The translations under genes were made by a program, and so were the position numbers. 64,000 nt of DNA from Urbifossiella sp046350095 (lineage in GTDB: Bacteria > Planctomycetota > Planctomycetia > Gemmatales > Gemmataceae): the NCBI GenBank assembly GCA_046350095.1, contig JAXMBA010000002.1, forward strand, positions 1,736,001 through 1,800,000, given 5' to 3'. A model generated the notes under the pieces. The model had not been told where the DNA came from. It saw nothing but the letters and a program-made list of their open reading frames with translations, and did not search any database. This document shows positions 8,762 to 17,432 of this stretch, one piece after another. Numbering within the stretch: position 1 is the stretch's first letter; every line of letters begins with the position of its first letter.

Positions 8762-10543
8762 ATGGCGCGGCGGCGGCTCTTCACCGTGCTTCCCGTGCTG
8801 GCCATGTTCTCGGCCGGCGCGGTCGCTTCATACCTCGCCTACCCCGACGTGTTGTTCGGCCTCGCCGACCGCCCCGACCCCGCCGCCGCGCTGGCGAGCG
8901 ATGACCCGCACCTCCGCCGCGCCGCGGCCCGCGCGCTCGCCGAGCAGGGCGGGGCACGGGCCGACGCGATTCCCGCTCTGACCGCGCTGCTGGACCACGA
9001 AGCGGACGGCGAAACCCGCTGGCTCGCGGTCTACGCCCTCACCCGGATGGGACCGGCCGCCGAGCCGGCGTTGGACCGATTGGCGTTCGGCACGCGGAAC
9101 GACCCGGCCGGCCGGCTGGCCGCCTCGCACCGGCCGTTTCCGGGTGCGGCCGCAGAGTTGATCGCGCTCCTCGATCACCCGAACGCCGCGATCCGCAACC
9201 AGGCCCGCGCGCGCCTCCGCCCCGACCAGCCGGCCGCGGCCGCGGCTGTGCCGCTGCTCGTCGCCGCGTGCCGCAAGCAGGCCGAGCCCGAACCGCCGCC
9301 GCCCCCGGAACCGCCGCTGGTCGGCCCGCCGCCGCCGGCCGACTTCCCGGTCGGGGCGCCGATCGTCATCCTGCCGCCGGACCGGTCGTTCGAGCCGGAC
9401 GCCATTCTCGTCGAGATGGGTGCGGTCGCACTCCCCGGCGTGTGCAAGGGGCTCCGAGAGTCGGCCGCGGACCCGACACCCGCGGCGGGCCGATTCCGGG
9501 CGTTGCTGGCGCACGTCCTCTTCCAGATCGGGCCGCCGGCGCCGGAGGCGGTCCCGCTGCTGGCCGCGATGGCGTCGGCCGACCCGAACCCCGTCGCACG
9601 TCGTGTCGCCGCCCTCACACGCCGCCGCGTGGACCCGGCGTTGATCCCCGACCTGATTCGTGAACTGGAACTGGCGGGCGTCGGGAACGAGGCCTGGGCT
9701 CCGCTCGACGACCTGGCGCCCCACGGCCGGGCAGCAGCAGCAGCAGCCCCGGCAGTCGCGCGGGTGATGCACGAGGCGAAGGACTCGTGGATGCGGTTCG
9801 TCGCGGCCCGGACGCTCGCGGCCGTCGGTGACCCGGACGCGACGATCGCCGTGCTCACCGAGTCACTCGGTACGCCGCACGCGGGGTCAGCGGCAGCCGC
9901 CCTGGCCCCGCTCGGCCGGCGGGCTGCTGCGGCAGGGCCGGCGCTGGCTGCTGCGCTCCGCCGCACCGACCTCGTAAGCCCTGACCGGCCGCGCATCGTC
10001 CACGCCCTGTGCCGGGTGAGCCCGCCGGACCCGGACTGGCTGGCGGACCAACTCCTTGTCAGTGGGGGCACCGACGAAGGCGCCGGGGTCGCGGCCGTGC
10101 TGGCGGAGATCGGCCCGCCCGCGGTGCCGGCCGCCGCCCGCGTGCTCGCCACCGGGAACGCCGGGGCCAAGACGCACGCCGCCGCGGCTCTCGGGAAGAT
10201 TCGCCCCGTCACGCCCGAGGCCGTCGCCGCGCTCGCGGCGGCGCTGTCGGACCCGGTCCCGGACCGGCGCGCCGAGGCGGCGTGGGCGCTCGGGGCGCTC
10301 GGCCCCGAGGCCGCCGCCGCCGGCCCCGACCTGCTCCGCGCCGCCCGCGAGGCCGACGGCCCCGACCGCGCCGCGACCTTCCGCGAGACCGCCCGCGTCG
10401 TCGCCCCCGACGCCGTCGTGGCGGCCGCCGACCCCACCCGCGGCTACCAGTTCGCCGCCCTGTGGGCCGCGATCACACTCCTGTGCGTCGGCTGGCTCCT
10501 GTACCGCCGCCGCACCCACCCCGCACCCCGGGCCGCCCGATGA
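8762..10543 (+). CDS. HEAT-repeat protein anchored by N- and C-terminal membrane helices
   Basis: A 593-residue protein with a hydrophobic helix at residues about 6-27 and another at about 565-583 (FAALWAAITLLCVGWLLYRR). Between them run Ala-rich HEAT/PBS-lyase-like helical repeats with recurring patterns such as DPHLRRAAARALAEQG, RRAEAAWALGALGPEAAAAG and AVLAEIGPPAVPAAARVLATG; a proline-rich stretch (about 178-205) breaks the array. HEAT solenoids are protein-binding scaffolds; here the solenoid is probably displayed on one face of the membrane. The stop codon overlaps the sigma factor start (ATGA at 10540-10543), implying translational coupling and a functional link. Confidence 0.8.
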   Translation: MARRRLFTVLPVLAMFSAGAVASYLAYPDVLFGLADRPDPAAALASDDPHLRRAAARALAEQGGARADAIPALTALLDHEADGETRWLAVYALTRMGPAAEPALDRLAFGTRNDPAGRLAASHRPFPGAAAELIALLDHPNAAIRNQARARLRPDQPAAAAAVPLLVAACRKQAEPEPPPPPEPPLVGPPPPADFPVGAPIVILPPDRSFEPDAILVEMGAVALPGVCKGLRESAADPTPAAGRFRALLAHVLFQIGPPAPEAVPLLAAMASADPNPVARRVAALTRRRVDPALIPDLIRELELAGVGNEAWAPLDDLAPHGRAAAAAAPAVARVMHEAKDSWMRFVAARTLAAVGDPDATIAVLTESLGTPHAGSAAAALAPLGRRAAAAGPALAAALRRTDLVSPDRPRIVHALCRVSPPDPDWLADQLLVSGGTDEGAGVAAVLAEIGPPAVPAAARVLATGNAGAKTHAAAALGKIRPVTPEAVAALAAALSDPVPDRRAEAAWALGALGPEAAAAGPDLLRAAREADGPDRAATFRETARVVAPDAVVAAADPTRGYQFAALWAAITLLCVGWLLYRRRTHPAPRAAR

Positions 10544-11196
10544 CCACCGAGTCCGACCGCCTGTTGGTTCAGCGGGTGAAGGAGAACCCGCGCAAGAGCC
10601 GCGCCTACGAGGAGGCGTGGAACGAGCTGTTCACGCGCTACCGCGGGCGGCTCGCGGCGTACGTGCGGCGGCGGCTCAAGGACCAGGCCGCGGTCGACGA
10701 CGTGGTGCAGGAAACGTTCGTCGGCCTCGGCAACAGCCTCGCCAACTTCGACGACCGCCGCGACCTCCAGACGTGGCTGTTCACCATCGCCGCGCACAAG
10801 GTGACGGACCACTTGCGGCGCGTCGGCCGGCGGCCGGTGCAGCCCGGCGGCGACGCCGAGGAGGAAGGCATGGACCGCGCCGCGGACGAGCGGCAGCGGC
10901 CGGCGAGCAGCCTGGCCCGCAGCGCCGAGCGCCGCGACAGTGAGGAGGAGGCGCTCGGCCGGGCGCTGACGCTGCTGGTGCGCGAGTGGCTGGCGAAGGG
11001 CGAGTTCGTGAGCGTGATGACGCTGGAGTTGCTGCTGGTAAAGGGGTGGGCGAACAAGGACGTGGCGGCCCGCGTGGGGGTCACCGAACAGCAGGTGGCG
11101 AATCTGAAGTTCCAGGCGAAGCGCCGCCTGCACGACACGCTCGCCGCGGCCCAACTGTCGGCGGACGTGTTCCCGGAACTGCGGGCGGAGAGTTAG
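10540..11196 (+). CDS. ECF-type RNA polymerase sigma factor
   Basis: The ATG at 10540 overlaps the previous stop as ATGA. The 218-residue protein has sigma region 2 (about 26-95), with the DDVVQETFVGL helix and WLFTIAAHKVTDHLRR that melts the -10 element. An acidic/Arg linker (about 100-135) follows, then region 4 (about 145-205) with the helix-turn-helix NKDVAARVGVTEQQVANLKF. No anti-sigma factor gene is adjacent; a Ser/Thr kinase heads the operon instead, recalling ECF groups thought to be switched on by kinase phosphorylation. Control by the kinase is inferred. Confidence 0.88.
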   Translation: MTTESDRLLVQRVKENPRKSRAYEEAWNELFTRYRGRLAAYVRRRLKDQAAVDDVVQETFVGLGNSLANFDDRRDLQTWLFTIAAHKVTDHLRRVGRRPVQPGGDAEEEGMDRAADERQRPASSLARSAERRDSEEEALGRALTLLVREWLAKGEFVSVMTLELLLVKGWANKDVAARVGVTEQQVANLKFQAKRRLHDTLAAAQLSADVFPELRAES

Positions 11197-11233
11197 GCGG
11201 TGGCGCGCGCCCCGTTCGGCTCGCGCCACCGCC
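11196..11233. terminator. bidirectional hairpin between convergent genes
   Basis: A perfect 12-bp stem (GGCGGTGGCGCG at 11196-11207 with its complement at 11222-11233) and a 14-nt loop lie between the stops of the ECF gene and the convergent YTV repeat gene. There is no U-tract, so termination is likely but not certain. Confidence 0.5.
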
Positions 11234-11240
11234 CGAACGA

Positions 11241-13019
11241 CTACTTGCACGGGCTCGGGCACGCCGGCGGCGGGCACGGGTCGCACGCCAACCGCTGGCC
11301 GCACACCCGCCTGAAGAAGTCCCGCAGGGTGCCGTTGCTGTTGGAGTCGCCCAGCACGCACCGCATGCCGCAGCCGACCGAGCACGCGCACGGGGCGCAC
11401 CCGCAGGCAGCCGCCTTCGTCGCGCACGGGCCGCACGCGGTCGCCGAGCCGCAGACCGGGCCGCACGGCACCCGCACCTCGCACGGCACGTCGCGCGTCA
11501 CCACCACCGGCACGCACTTCGTCACGCACTCCGTCTTCATCACCGTGACCCGCTCGGGGACGCGGCGCACCACCTCCTCCGTCACCGTCTTGCACGTCGT
11601 CACCGGGACGCACTTCGTCACTTCGGTGGGCACCAGCCGGGTGACCTTCGTGGGGACGTGCTTCACCTCCTCGACGGGCACCTGGCGTGTCACGGTGTAC
11701 GGCACCCGGCGCACCTCGGTGACCGGGTGAACTCGGGTGACGTGGTACGTCACCGTCTTGGCGACGCGGGCGCCCTCGACGAACACGCGGCCGGGGCCGT
11801 CGGTGTCGTGGGTGGCGGCCCCGGGGGCGAGGGCGGCGTCGCCGCCGCCGACCACCTTGGCCCCGCCCTTCGCCGCGGCGGCCGCGTCGCCGGCCAGCGC
11901 GGCGGCGTCGGCGTAGGCGCCGAGCGCGTTCCGGCGGACCGTCTCGGGCACCTTCTTCACCTCGGTGACGGGCACCATCTTCGTGACGGTGTGGGGCACC
12001 TTCACCGTCACCTCCTCGCGCACCGTCCGCAGGACCGTCACCGGCACCTTCTCGACCGTCGTCACCGGCACCTTCTTGTGGACGGTCTCGGTCACCTTCT
12101 CGGCCACGGTGCGGCGCTGGTACGTGGTCACCGGCACCTGCTCGACGACGGTGCGGTGGCGCGTCACCTGCCGCGTCTCGACGCGGTCGCAGTCGCGGAC
12201 CCACACCGTCTTCGTGCCGGTCTGCTTCTGCACGGTGCCGCACGCGCAGGGGTCGAACGCGCACTCGTACACGGGCACCGTCTGGCGCCGCAGCTTCCCC
12301 TTCACCACGACCGACTCGCACACGGTCTCGGGCACCGATTTGCAGACGGCGCGGGTGCCGGCGACCGGCTCGCAGACCGTCTTGCACACCGTCTTCGTGA
12401 CCTGCTCGCACACGTCCTGGCAGGTCGTCTTGCGGACCTCGCGGTAGCACGTCTCGGGCACCTGCTTGCACACCACCTGCACGCAGTCCTTGTAGTGCGT
12501 CTCGCGGACGGGGCACTGCGTCGTCGTCGCGCAGTCCTTCAGGGTCGTCTCGCAGACCGGCTTGCACACCTGGAAGTACTCGGTCTTGCAGAACGGCTCG
12601 GTCGTGGTGCGGCACACCGTGACGGGGCACTCGCGGTAGTGCGTCTCCTCGACGGTCTTGCAGTGCGTGGTGCGGACCTCGCGCAGCACGGTTTCCGTCA
12701 CCGGCTTCATCACCGTCTCGGTGACGGTCGTGTTCACCGTCTCGGGCACCTTGCGGGTGACGGTCTCGCGGACCTCCTTCATCACCACCATCTCGACCGG
12801 CCGCGTCACTTGCTCGGTGACCTTGCGGTACACGGTCTCCTGAACCGGCCGGGTGGCCGGGCGGACGGTTTCGGTTGTCGCGGCGGGCGGGGCGACCGGA
12901 ACCGCGGACGCCTTCGGGATGTCGGGTAGGGTGCTCGGCGGGTCGGCCGCGCGGGCGGCGGCGAGGCCCACGAGCAGGCCGCCGAGGGCGACGGCCCGGC
13001 CCCATCGGCTGAGAGTCAT
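11241..13019 (-). CDS. secreted Cys-rich YTV-type repeat protein
   Basis: A 592-residue protein with a signal peptide (residues 1-24, ending AAARAA) behind a strong AGGAGG ribosome site at 13028-13033. Most of the chain is short imperfect repeats of about 10-12 residues, alternating Val/Thr strands with basic and acidic residues (VPVTTVEKVPVTVLRTV, VPYTVTRQVPVEEV). This resembles the Y-T-V repeat proteins of planctomycetes. Over 40 cysteines are spread through it, concentrated around residues 125-260 and in the last 100 residues. An alanine-rich break (about 355-395) splits the array. It is probably an extracellular, disulfide-linked beta-structure in the envelope; no enzyme motif is visible. 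Paralogue at 39604-40593. Confidence 0.82.
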   Translation of the reverse strand: MTLSRWGRAVALGGLLVGLAAARAADPPSTLPDIPKASAVPVAPPAATTETVRPATRPVQETVYRKVTEQVTRPVEMVVMKEVRETVTRKVPETVNTTVTETVMKPVTETVLREVRTTHCKTVEETHYRECPVTVCRTTTEPFCKTEYFQVCKPVCETTLKDCATTTQCPVRETHYKDCVQVVCKQVPETCYREVRKTTCQDVCEQVTKTVCKTVCEPVAGTRAVCKSVPETVCESVVVKGKLRRQTVPVYECAFDPCACGTVQKQTGTKTVWVRDCDRVETRQVTRHRTVVEQVPVTTYQRRTVAEKVTETVHKKVPVTTVEKVPVTVLRTVREEVTVKVPHTVTKMVPVTEVKKVPETVRRNALGAYADAAALAGDAAAAAKGGAKVVGGGDAALAPGAATHDTDGPGRVFVEGARVAKTVTYHVTRVHPVTEVRRVPYTVTRQVPVEEVKHVPTKVTRLVPTEVTKCVPVTTCKTVTEEVVRRVPERVTVMKTECVTKCVPVVVTRDVPCEVRVPCGPVCGSATACGPCATKAAACGCAPCACSVGCGMRCVLGDSNSNGTLRDFFRRVCGQRLACDPCPPPACPSPCK

Positions 13020-13740
13020 CGGTACTGCCTCCTGCGGACCGGCGGCCGCCCCCGCGTCCTGCGGGAGGCGCGGGCGGCGGATGCGCCCGGGCCGGTGGTC
13101 CGTTCGGCTCTCCTATCGGAACCCCACTTCCCGGCGGATGACGCGGCGACGCCGCATCCGGGCGGATCGGCGCGACCGGCTTTCGCGTTGGCGCGGGGGT
13201 GCCGCCGGGGGCGGTTGTGGCGGGTGTGAGTCGCGGGCCGGAGGTGGTAGTTGGGAGGTTGGGACCGGCGCCGGTCGGCCGTGCCGTCGGACTCTTCGGC
13301 ACGACCGAACCCGACGGCGGCGGTCGGACTGCGTGACCGCTGTGACCCCGACAACCGGCCCTCGGCCCCGAAAAGAGACGGGCCGGCTGGCTCCTCAGAG
13401 CCGCCGGCCGTTCGTGACAAGTCGGGTTGAAAGGCTCGGGGGTGTGGCCGACCCGGGGGCGTTCCCGGGTCGTCGGGGGGAAGTCGGTCGGATGCGCGTC
13501 AACGCCGCAGGTCCGGTCCTGTTCGATCGCCGCCGGGTCGTGGTCGCTGACAACCAACCCAGTGCATGCCCCGTGCCAAACTACCCAGACCGCCGCGGGA
13601 TGATTCCTCGACCGGTTCGGGCGGTGCGGGTCGTGCCGCGGGAAGCGGGTTTCCGCTTGACAGGCCGGCCACAAACGGCGACGAATGGATGGAGCGGGTT
13701 TCGCGCCCGCGGACTGGGATCGCCGAGGATCACGACCACC
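13020..13740. other. 721-nt gap with no supported gene
   Basis: The gap lies between divergent genes (YTV repeat protein and a small CxxC protein). Frames crossing it are Arg/Pro/Gly-rich with no recognisable domain and no good start, so I do not call a gene. The AGGAGG site for the minus-strand gene is at 13028-13033. A strong hairpin, GGCCGGC..GCCGGCC with a bulge, is at 13381-13409. No tRNA or riboswitch was recognised. Confidence 0.5.
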
Positions 13741-14043
13741 ATGCGCCACTTCTCCTGCGACCTGTGCGGCAAGGGCATCACCGCCGCGACCGGCCCCCGG
13801 ATGGTCCTGAAGTTGGAGAGCTACCCCGCCCCGGACGAAGCCGACGCGGCCGACGACTTCGCCGAGACGGACGTGGTGGAGGAGGTGGCCCAACTCCTGC
13901 AGGAGGCCGAGGACGCGGGCGAGGACGTGCCGACGACGACCCGCAAGCGCGCCTTCGACCTGTGCGTGCCGTGCCACCGGAAGTTTCTGTCGAACCCGCT
14001 CGGCCGCAGTCGCGTGGCGGCGCCTCGCTTCAGCGGCAACTGA
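13741..14043 (+). CDS. small protein with two CxxC motifs (putative zinc binding)
   Basis: A 100-residue protein starting at ATG 13741. Two CxxC pairs, Cys6/Cys9 (CDLCGK) and Cys75/Cys78 (CVPCHRKF), probably form one zinc ribbon by bringing the ends together. The stretch between them (about 30-62) is acidic and helical. The pattern resembles small planctomycete zinc-ribbon proteins of unknown role. Longer in-frame starts upstream run into non-coding-like sequence and were rejected. It is followed 92 nt later by a secreted protein gene on the same strand. Confidence 0.7.
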   Translation: MRHFSCDLCGKGITAATGPRMVLKLESYPAPDEADAADDFAETDVVEEVAQLLQEAEDAGEDVPTTTRKRAFDLCVPCHRKFLSNPLGRSRVAAPRFSGN

Positions 14044-14135
14044 GCGTCCCCGGGTCGCAAGGGAAGCGGCCTTCCCACTGCGGGTAGCGCTGTTCCCACG
14101 GACTGGGCCGCACCCCCGCTCCTCGGGGCCGTCCC

Positions 14136-14792
14136 ATGCGCATCCTGTTTTTCGGCTCGCTGGCTCTCATCGCCACCACGACGCCCGTCGCCGCTCAGTT
14201 CCGCGGCGGGCTCAGTCCGGGTCCGGGCTACCAAGGTGGTCCTGCGATGCGCGGCAACCTCGGCCCGCCCGCCGGCGGCGGGTTCCGGATGATTCAAGCG
14301 CCCCCGCCGCCGCGGTCGACGGGCTTCGGGTTGGGCGTGGGGGTTGGAACGCCTTACGGCATCGGCGGCGGCTTCCGGAGCGGCTACGGCTACGGGTACG
14401 GCGGCGTCTACTACGGGGGCGGATACCCGTACACGCCGTACTTCACGACCCCGCCTCCGATCGTGATCAGTGGCGGACCGACGGTCGTGCCGGTCGCGCC
14501 GGCCGAGCCGTCCGGGGCGGCGCTGGTGAGCGGGATCCTGCCGGCTACACTGGTGCTCGAGTACCCCGCGCCGGCGAAGGTGTGGCTGGACGGCGTCGAG
14601 GTGCCGGGTGACGCCGACACGACGTGGACGTTCACGTCGCGCGACCTGAAGCGTGGCGAAACGGTCACCTTTCGCGTGCGCGGCCGGTGGACCGCGAACG
14701 GGAAGACGTTCGAGTCGGAGCGCGAGGTGCCGCTCGGCCCCGGGGCGCGGTCGCGGCTGTTGGTCGTATCGGGGACCGAGGTGCGGCAGTGA
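14136..14792 (+). CDS. secreted Gly/Tyr-rich protein with a TIGR03000-like domain
   Basis: A 218-residue protein with a signal peptide (residues 1-21, ending PVAAQF), then a low-complexity Gly/Tyr/Pro segment (about 22-115, with GSGYGYGYGGVYYGGGYPY-like sequence). The C-terminal domain (about 135-215) carries AKVWLDGVEVPG..TWTFTSRDLKRGETVTFRVR, which matches the planctomycete-specific TIGR03000 pattern (short beta domain, A-K-V, G-x-T, L-x-x-G). It is probably a surface or periplasmic protein whose flexible arm projects the domain. Function unknown; the family assignment is from recalled motif shape. Confidence 0.75.
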   Translation: MRILFFGSLALIATTTPVAAQFRGGLSPGPGYQGGPAMRGNLGPPAGGGFRMIQAPPPPRSTGFGLGVGVGTPYGIGGGFRSGYGYGYGGVYYGGGYPYTPYFTTPPPIVISGGPTVVPVAPAEPSGAALVSGILPATLVLEYPAPAKVWLDGVEVPGDADTTWTFTSRDLKRGETVTFRVRGRWTANGKTFESEREVPLGPGARSRLLVVSGTEVRQ

Positions 14793-14903
14793 CGTGACCG
14801 GGGTGAGCCGCCCGCCGCCGGAGGACGGTCGGTACGGACGGATCACCGCCGCGGCGTCCACCATGGACTGAACCTCGTCGGCGTAGCCGCGACGACGTAC
14901 TGG

Positions 14904-16028
14904 CTACTCGTCTGTCCACGGCCGGCGCGCCAACTCCTCCTCGATCTCGGGGCGCACGCCGGTCCGCCAGTCGGGCCGGTCGTAGGTCACGAGCCGTACG
15001 TGGTTCGGGCCGCCGAGCCGCCGGGCGAGACCGCGGAAGACCCGCCGTGCCGGGTAGCCGGGTACGTTCAGTTCGTCGATCGCCCAGGCTTGCAGGTCGA
15101 GTTCGCCGTCGGTCACGAACCGCGCCCGCACGTCGGCCGGCAGCGCCTCGCCCGCCGTCTCGTCGAGCGTGATCCGCGCCCACGGGGTCGTCCCCGAGTA
15201 CAGCGACATCGCCGGGTACGCGTCCCACCAGCCGACGAAACTGAGCGCCGGCATCACCCCGAACAGCACGAGTAGCCCGCGGCCGACGCACGACGCCGGC
15301 CACAGGATTCGCCGCGCCGGCACGTCCGGCGTCCGCGCGAACAACACGACGACGAGCGCAGCCAGGGCGGCGTTCCACGGCCAGACGACGGAGTTCCAGT
15401 TGTGCCCGGCCGGCCCCAGGCAGAACAACAGCCCCAGGTGCATGACGGTGACCAGCGGCACGGCCACGGGCCGCAACCGCGGCGCGAGCAGCAGCACGCC
15501 GAGGCCACACTCCCCGGCCGCGACGAGATACCCCTGCCCTTCCAGCCAGGCGGCCACCCCCTCCGGCAGATGCCGCTGTACGGGCGCGATCATCCACGGG
15601 TAGATGTCGGTAACGAACGACACGTTCAACTTCTGGACGCCGCTCCAGAAGTACGTCGCGGCCAGCACGAGGCGGCAGGCGTCGAGCGCGCCGTCGCGCG
15701 CGACACCGACGGCCAGCAGGAACGCAAGGTACTGCAGGAACCACGGCTGCCAGCGCGTCTGGTCCCACAGGCTCCAGAGCCCGGCGACCGCGACGAACGC
15801 CAGCACCGGCCAGCGCCGCTGCGGCAGCGCGACGACGAGTGCCAGGAGCGCGAGCAGCGCGCCGAAGGCGACGCGCCCGCCGGCGGGAGGGATGTCGGGA
15901 AGTGTGTCCCATACGGGGACGGTGGGGTAGGCGCGGGCCGTCTGCCACAGGTTCGGCGACAACAGCAGCCCCGCGGCGAGGCCGGCCGCGACGACGGAGC
16001 GGACGAACAGCAGGCGCACGGCGGGCAC
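14904..16028 (-). CDS. polytopic membrane protein, DoxX/HTTM-like
   Basis: A 374-residue protein with about eight or nine hydrophobic segments (for example residues 7-24, 53-68, 74-84, 115-125, 205-220, 232-246). The motif FWSGVQKLN after a loop, with conserved WxxM and H residues in helices, resembles DoxX/HTTM (vitamin K-dependent carboxylase-like) membrane domains. The last 100 residues are polar and include a soluble tail. It runs in the same direction as, and starts 21 nt after, the haem-c gene, so the two may be one transcript and it could take part in envelope electron transfer (inference). Confidence 0.5.
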   Translation of the reverse strand: MPAVRLLFVRSVVAAGLAAGLLLSPNLWQTARAYPTVPVWDTLPDIPPAGGRVAFGALLALLALVVALPQRRWPVLAFVAVAGLWSLWDQTRWQPWFLQYLAFLLAVGVARDGALDACRLVLAATYFWSGVQKLNVSFVTDIYPWMIAPVQRHLPEGVAAWLEGQGYLVAAGECGLGVLLLAPRLRPVAVPLVTVMHLGLLFCLGPAGHNWNSVVWPWNAALAALVVVLFARTPDVPARRILWPASCVGRGLLVLFGVMPALSFVGWWDAYPAMSLYSGTTPWARITLDETAGEALPADVRARFVTDGELDLQAWAIDELNVPGYPARRVFRGLARRLGGPNHVRLVTYDRPDWRTGVRPEIEEELARRPWTDE

Positions 16029-16049
16029 CCGGGCGGAGGGGTGCGGGTG

Positions 16050-17342
16050 TTATAGCCCGGTGCACCAGTACGCGGGCAGGTTCGGCTTCGTCGCCCGGAG
16101 GATGCCGATCACCGCGGCCCGGTCCGCCGCCGACAGGTGCGCGAACGCCGGCTCCTGGTTCGCCCCGGTGAGCACGTCGTACAGCTTTTTCAGCACGAAC
16201 TCGCGCACCGGGTCCGGCATCCGGTCGAACGACTCGGTGTAGATCAGGTAGCTGCACGGGTGGCGGAACAGTCGCGTCTTCAGGTCGAACTGCCGGAGCG
16301 ACCGGCCGGCCGCGTCGAACGGGCCGCGGGCGGCGAAGTCGCGGGCGAACGTGGTCGTGCCCTCCACCGGGCCGGTCAGTTTCGCCTCGCCGCTGAACAA
16401 CAGGGCCTTCACGAGGTCGTCGCCGGCCGACGCGATCCGGCCCTTCACGGAGTCGTAGCGCGTGCCCGGCGGCTCCTTGAGGGCGCGGTTCAGTTCGTCC
16501 TGGTAGTACAGTGCCGCCCGCGTCTCCAGCGTCGCCCGCGCGATGCGGTTGTGGACGGCGGCCTGGTGGCCGAGCACCATCAGGGCCACCACGTCGCTGT
16601 GCGGCGTCGGGTAGGCGCCGGTCGTGAAGAACCGCCGCAGGTCGGTGACGTTCTGGCTCGCCGGCTCCTCGCGCTCGTCGTCGTACCGGCCGCGGTGGGT
16701 GCGGTTGCCGAGGTGCTCGAACGGGTGCCGGCCGGTGACGTACCACCCGCCCCACCGCTGGTCGAACGGGCTCGTGTCGTCGGTGCGGTAGCTGCCGGAG
16801 CCGAGCATCGGCTCGCCGGTGCGGTCGGGGTGGACGGACCGCAGCAGGTGGCCGGGGAACCCGCGGTTGGCGGACGAGGCGTGGCAGATCAGGCACTGTT
16901 CGGTGTGCCGCGTGAACCGCGGCCGGTCGGCCGGTTCCTGGTCCAGCGTGTAGAAACTGGTGCCGAGCACCGGGTCGGCGACGGACACCTCGAGCACGTC
17001 GCCCCGCTGGCAGTAGCCGACGTAGACGTCGTCGTTGAAGTAGAGCGCCCGCGGGGTGCGCGGCCCGATGCGCGAGCGCTGCAGGCTGGTCCGCGAGAAC
17101 ACGAACAGCTGCGACGACTCGGGCACGCCGAGTGCCTTCAGCACCGAGCGGAGGTACCCCTGTTCGTCGTCGCGGGTGAGCGCGACGCGGCCGGCGGCGA
17201 CGTCTTTTTGCACGCGCGTGACGACGTTGTCCGGCGTGGCCGTCTCGTAGTTGATCGGCGGTTGGTTCAGGTCGGTCGCGGCGGCCGGAGTGACGAGCAA
17301 CACCACGGCGGCAGCGGCGGCGAGGAGGTGGGAGGTGTTCAC
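16050..17342 (-). CDS. exported mono-haem c-type protein
   Basis: A 430-residue protein with a signal peptide (residues 1-22, ending PAAA). One haem-c attachment site CLICH is at 150-154 (Cys150, Cys153, axial His154). Before it lies a domain with SRTSLQRSRIGPRTPRALYF, a pattern I associate with conserved but uncharacterised exported proteins of planctomycetes and verrucomicrobia. The C-terminal half is helical without a second CxxCH. It is probably a periplasmic redox protein; the redox partner is unknown. Confidence 0.72.
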   Translation of the reverse strand: MNTSHLLAAAAAVVLLVTPAAATDLNQPPINYETATPDNVVTRVQKDVAAGRVALTRDDEQGYLRSVLKALGVPESSQLFVFSRTSLQRSRIGPRTPRALYFNDDVYVGYCQRGDVLEVSVADPVLGTSFYTLDQEPADRPRFTRHTEQCLICHASSANRGFPGHLLRSVHPDRTGEPMLGSGSYRTDDTSPFDQRWGGWYVTGRHPFEHLGNRTHRGRYDDEREEPASQNVTDLRRFFTTGAYPTPHSDVVALMVLGHQAAVHNRIARATLETRAALYYQDELNRALKEPPGTRYDSVKGRIASAGDDLVKALLFSGEAKLTGPVEGTTTFARDFAARGPFDAAGRSLRQFDLKTRLFRHPCSYLIYTESFDRMPDPVREFVLKKLYDVLTGANQEPAFAHLSAADRAAVIGILRATKPNLPAYWCTGL

Positions 17343-17432
17343 GAGGCGGGTTCCGGCGGCGGGGCAAAATCGGACACGTTTGTCCGATTACATCATACCC
17401 GCGCCGCCGGGCCGGTCAAGGTGCTGGATCGG

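Noticed and set aside
10444..13977. An 1177-codon minus-strand frame antisense to the HEAT, ECF and part of other genes
   Set aside because: Arg/His/Gly-rich with no domains; it is the high-GC mirror of real genes that have clear motifs.
12853..14043. A 396-codon plus-strand frame ending in the small CxxC protein
   Set aside because: Only the last 100 residues look like a protein; the rest is antisense to the YTV signal peptide and low-complexity.
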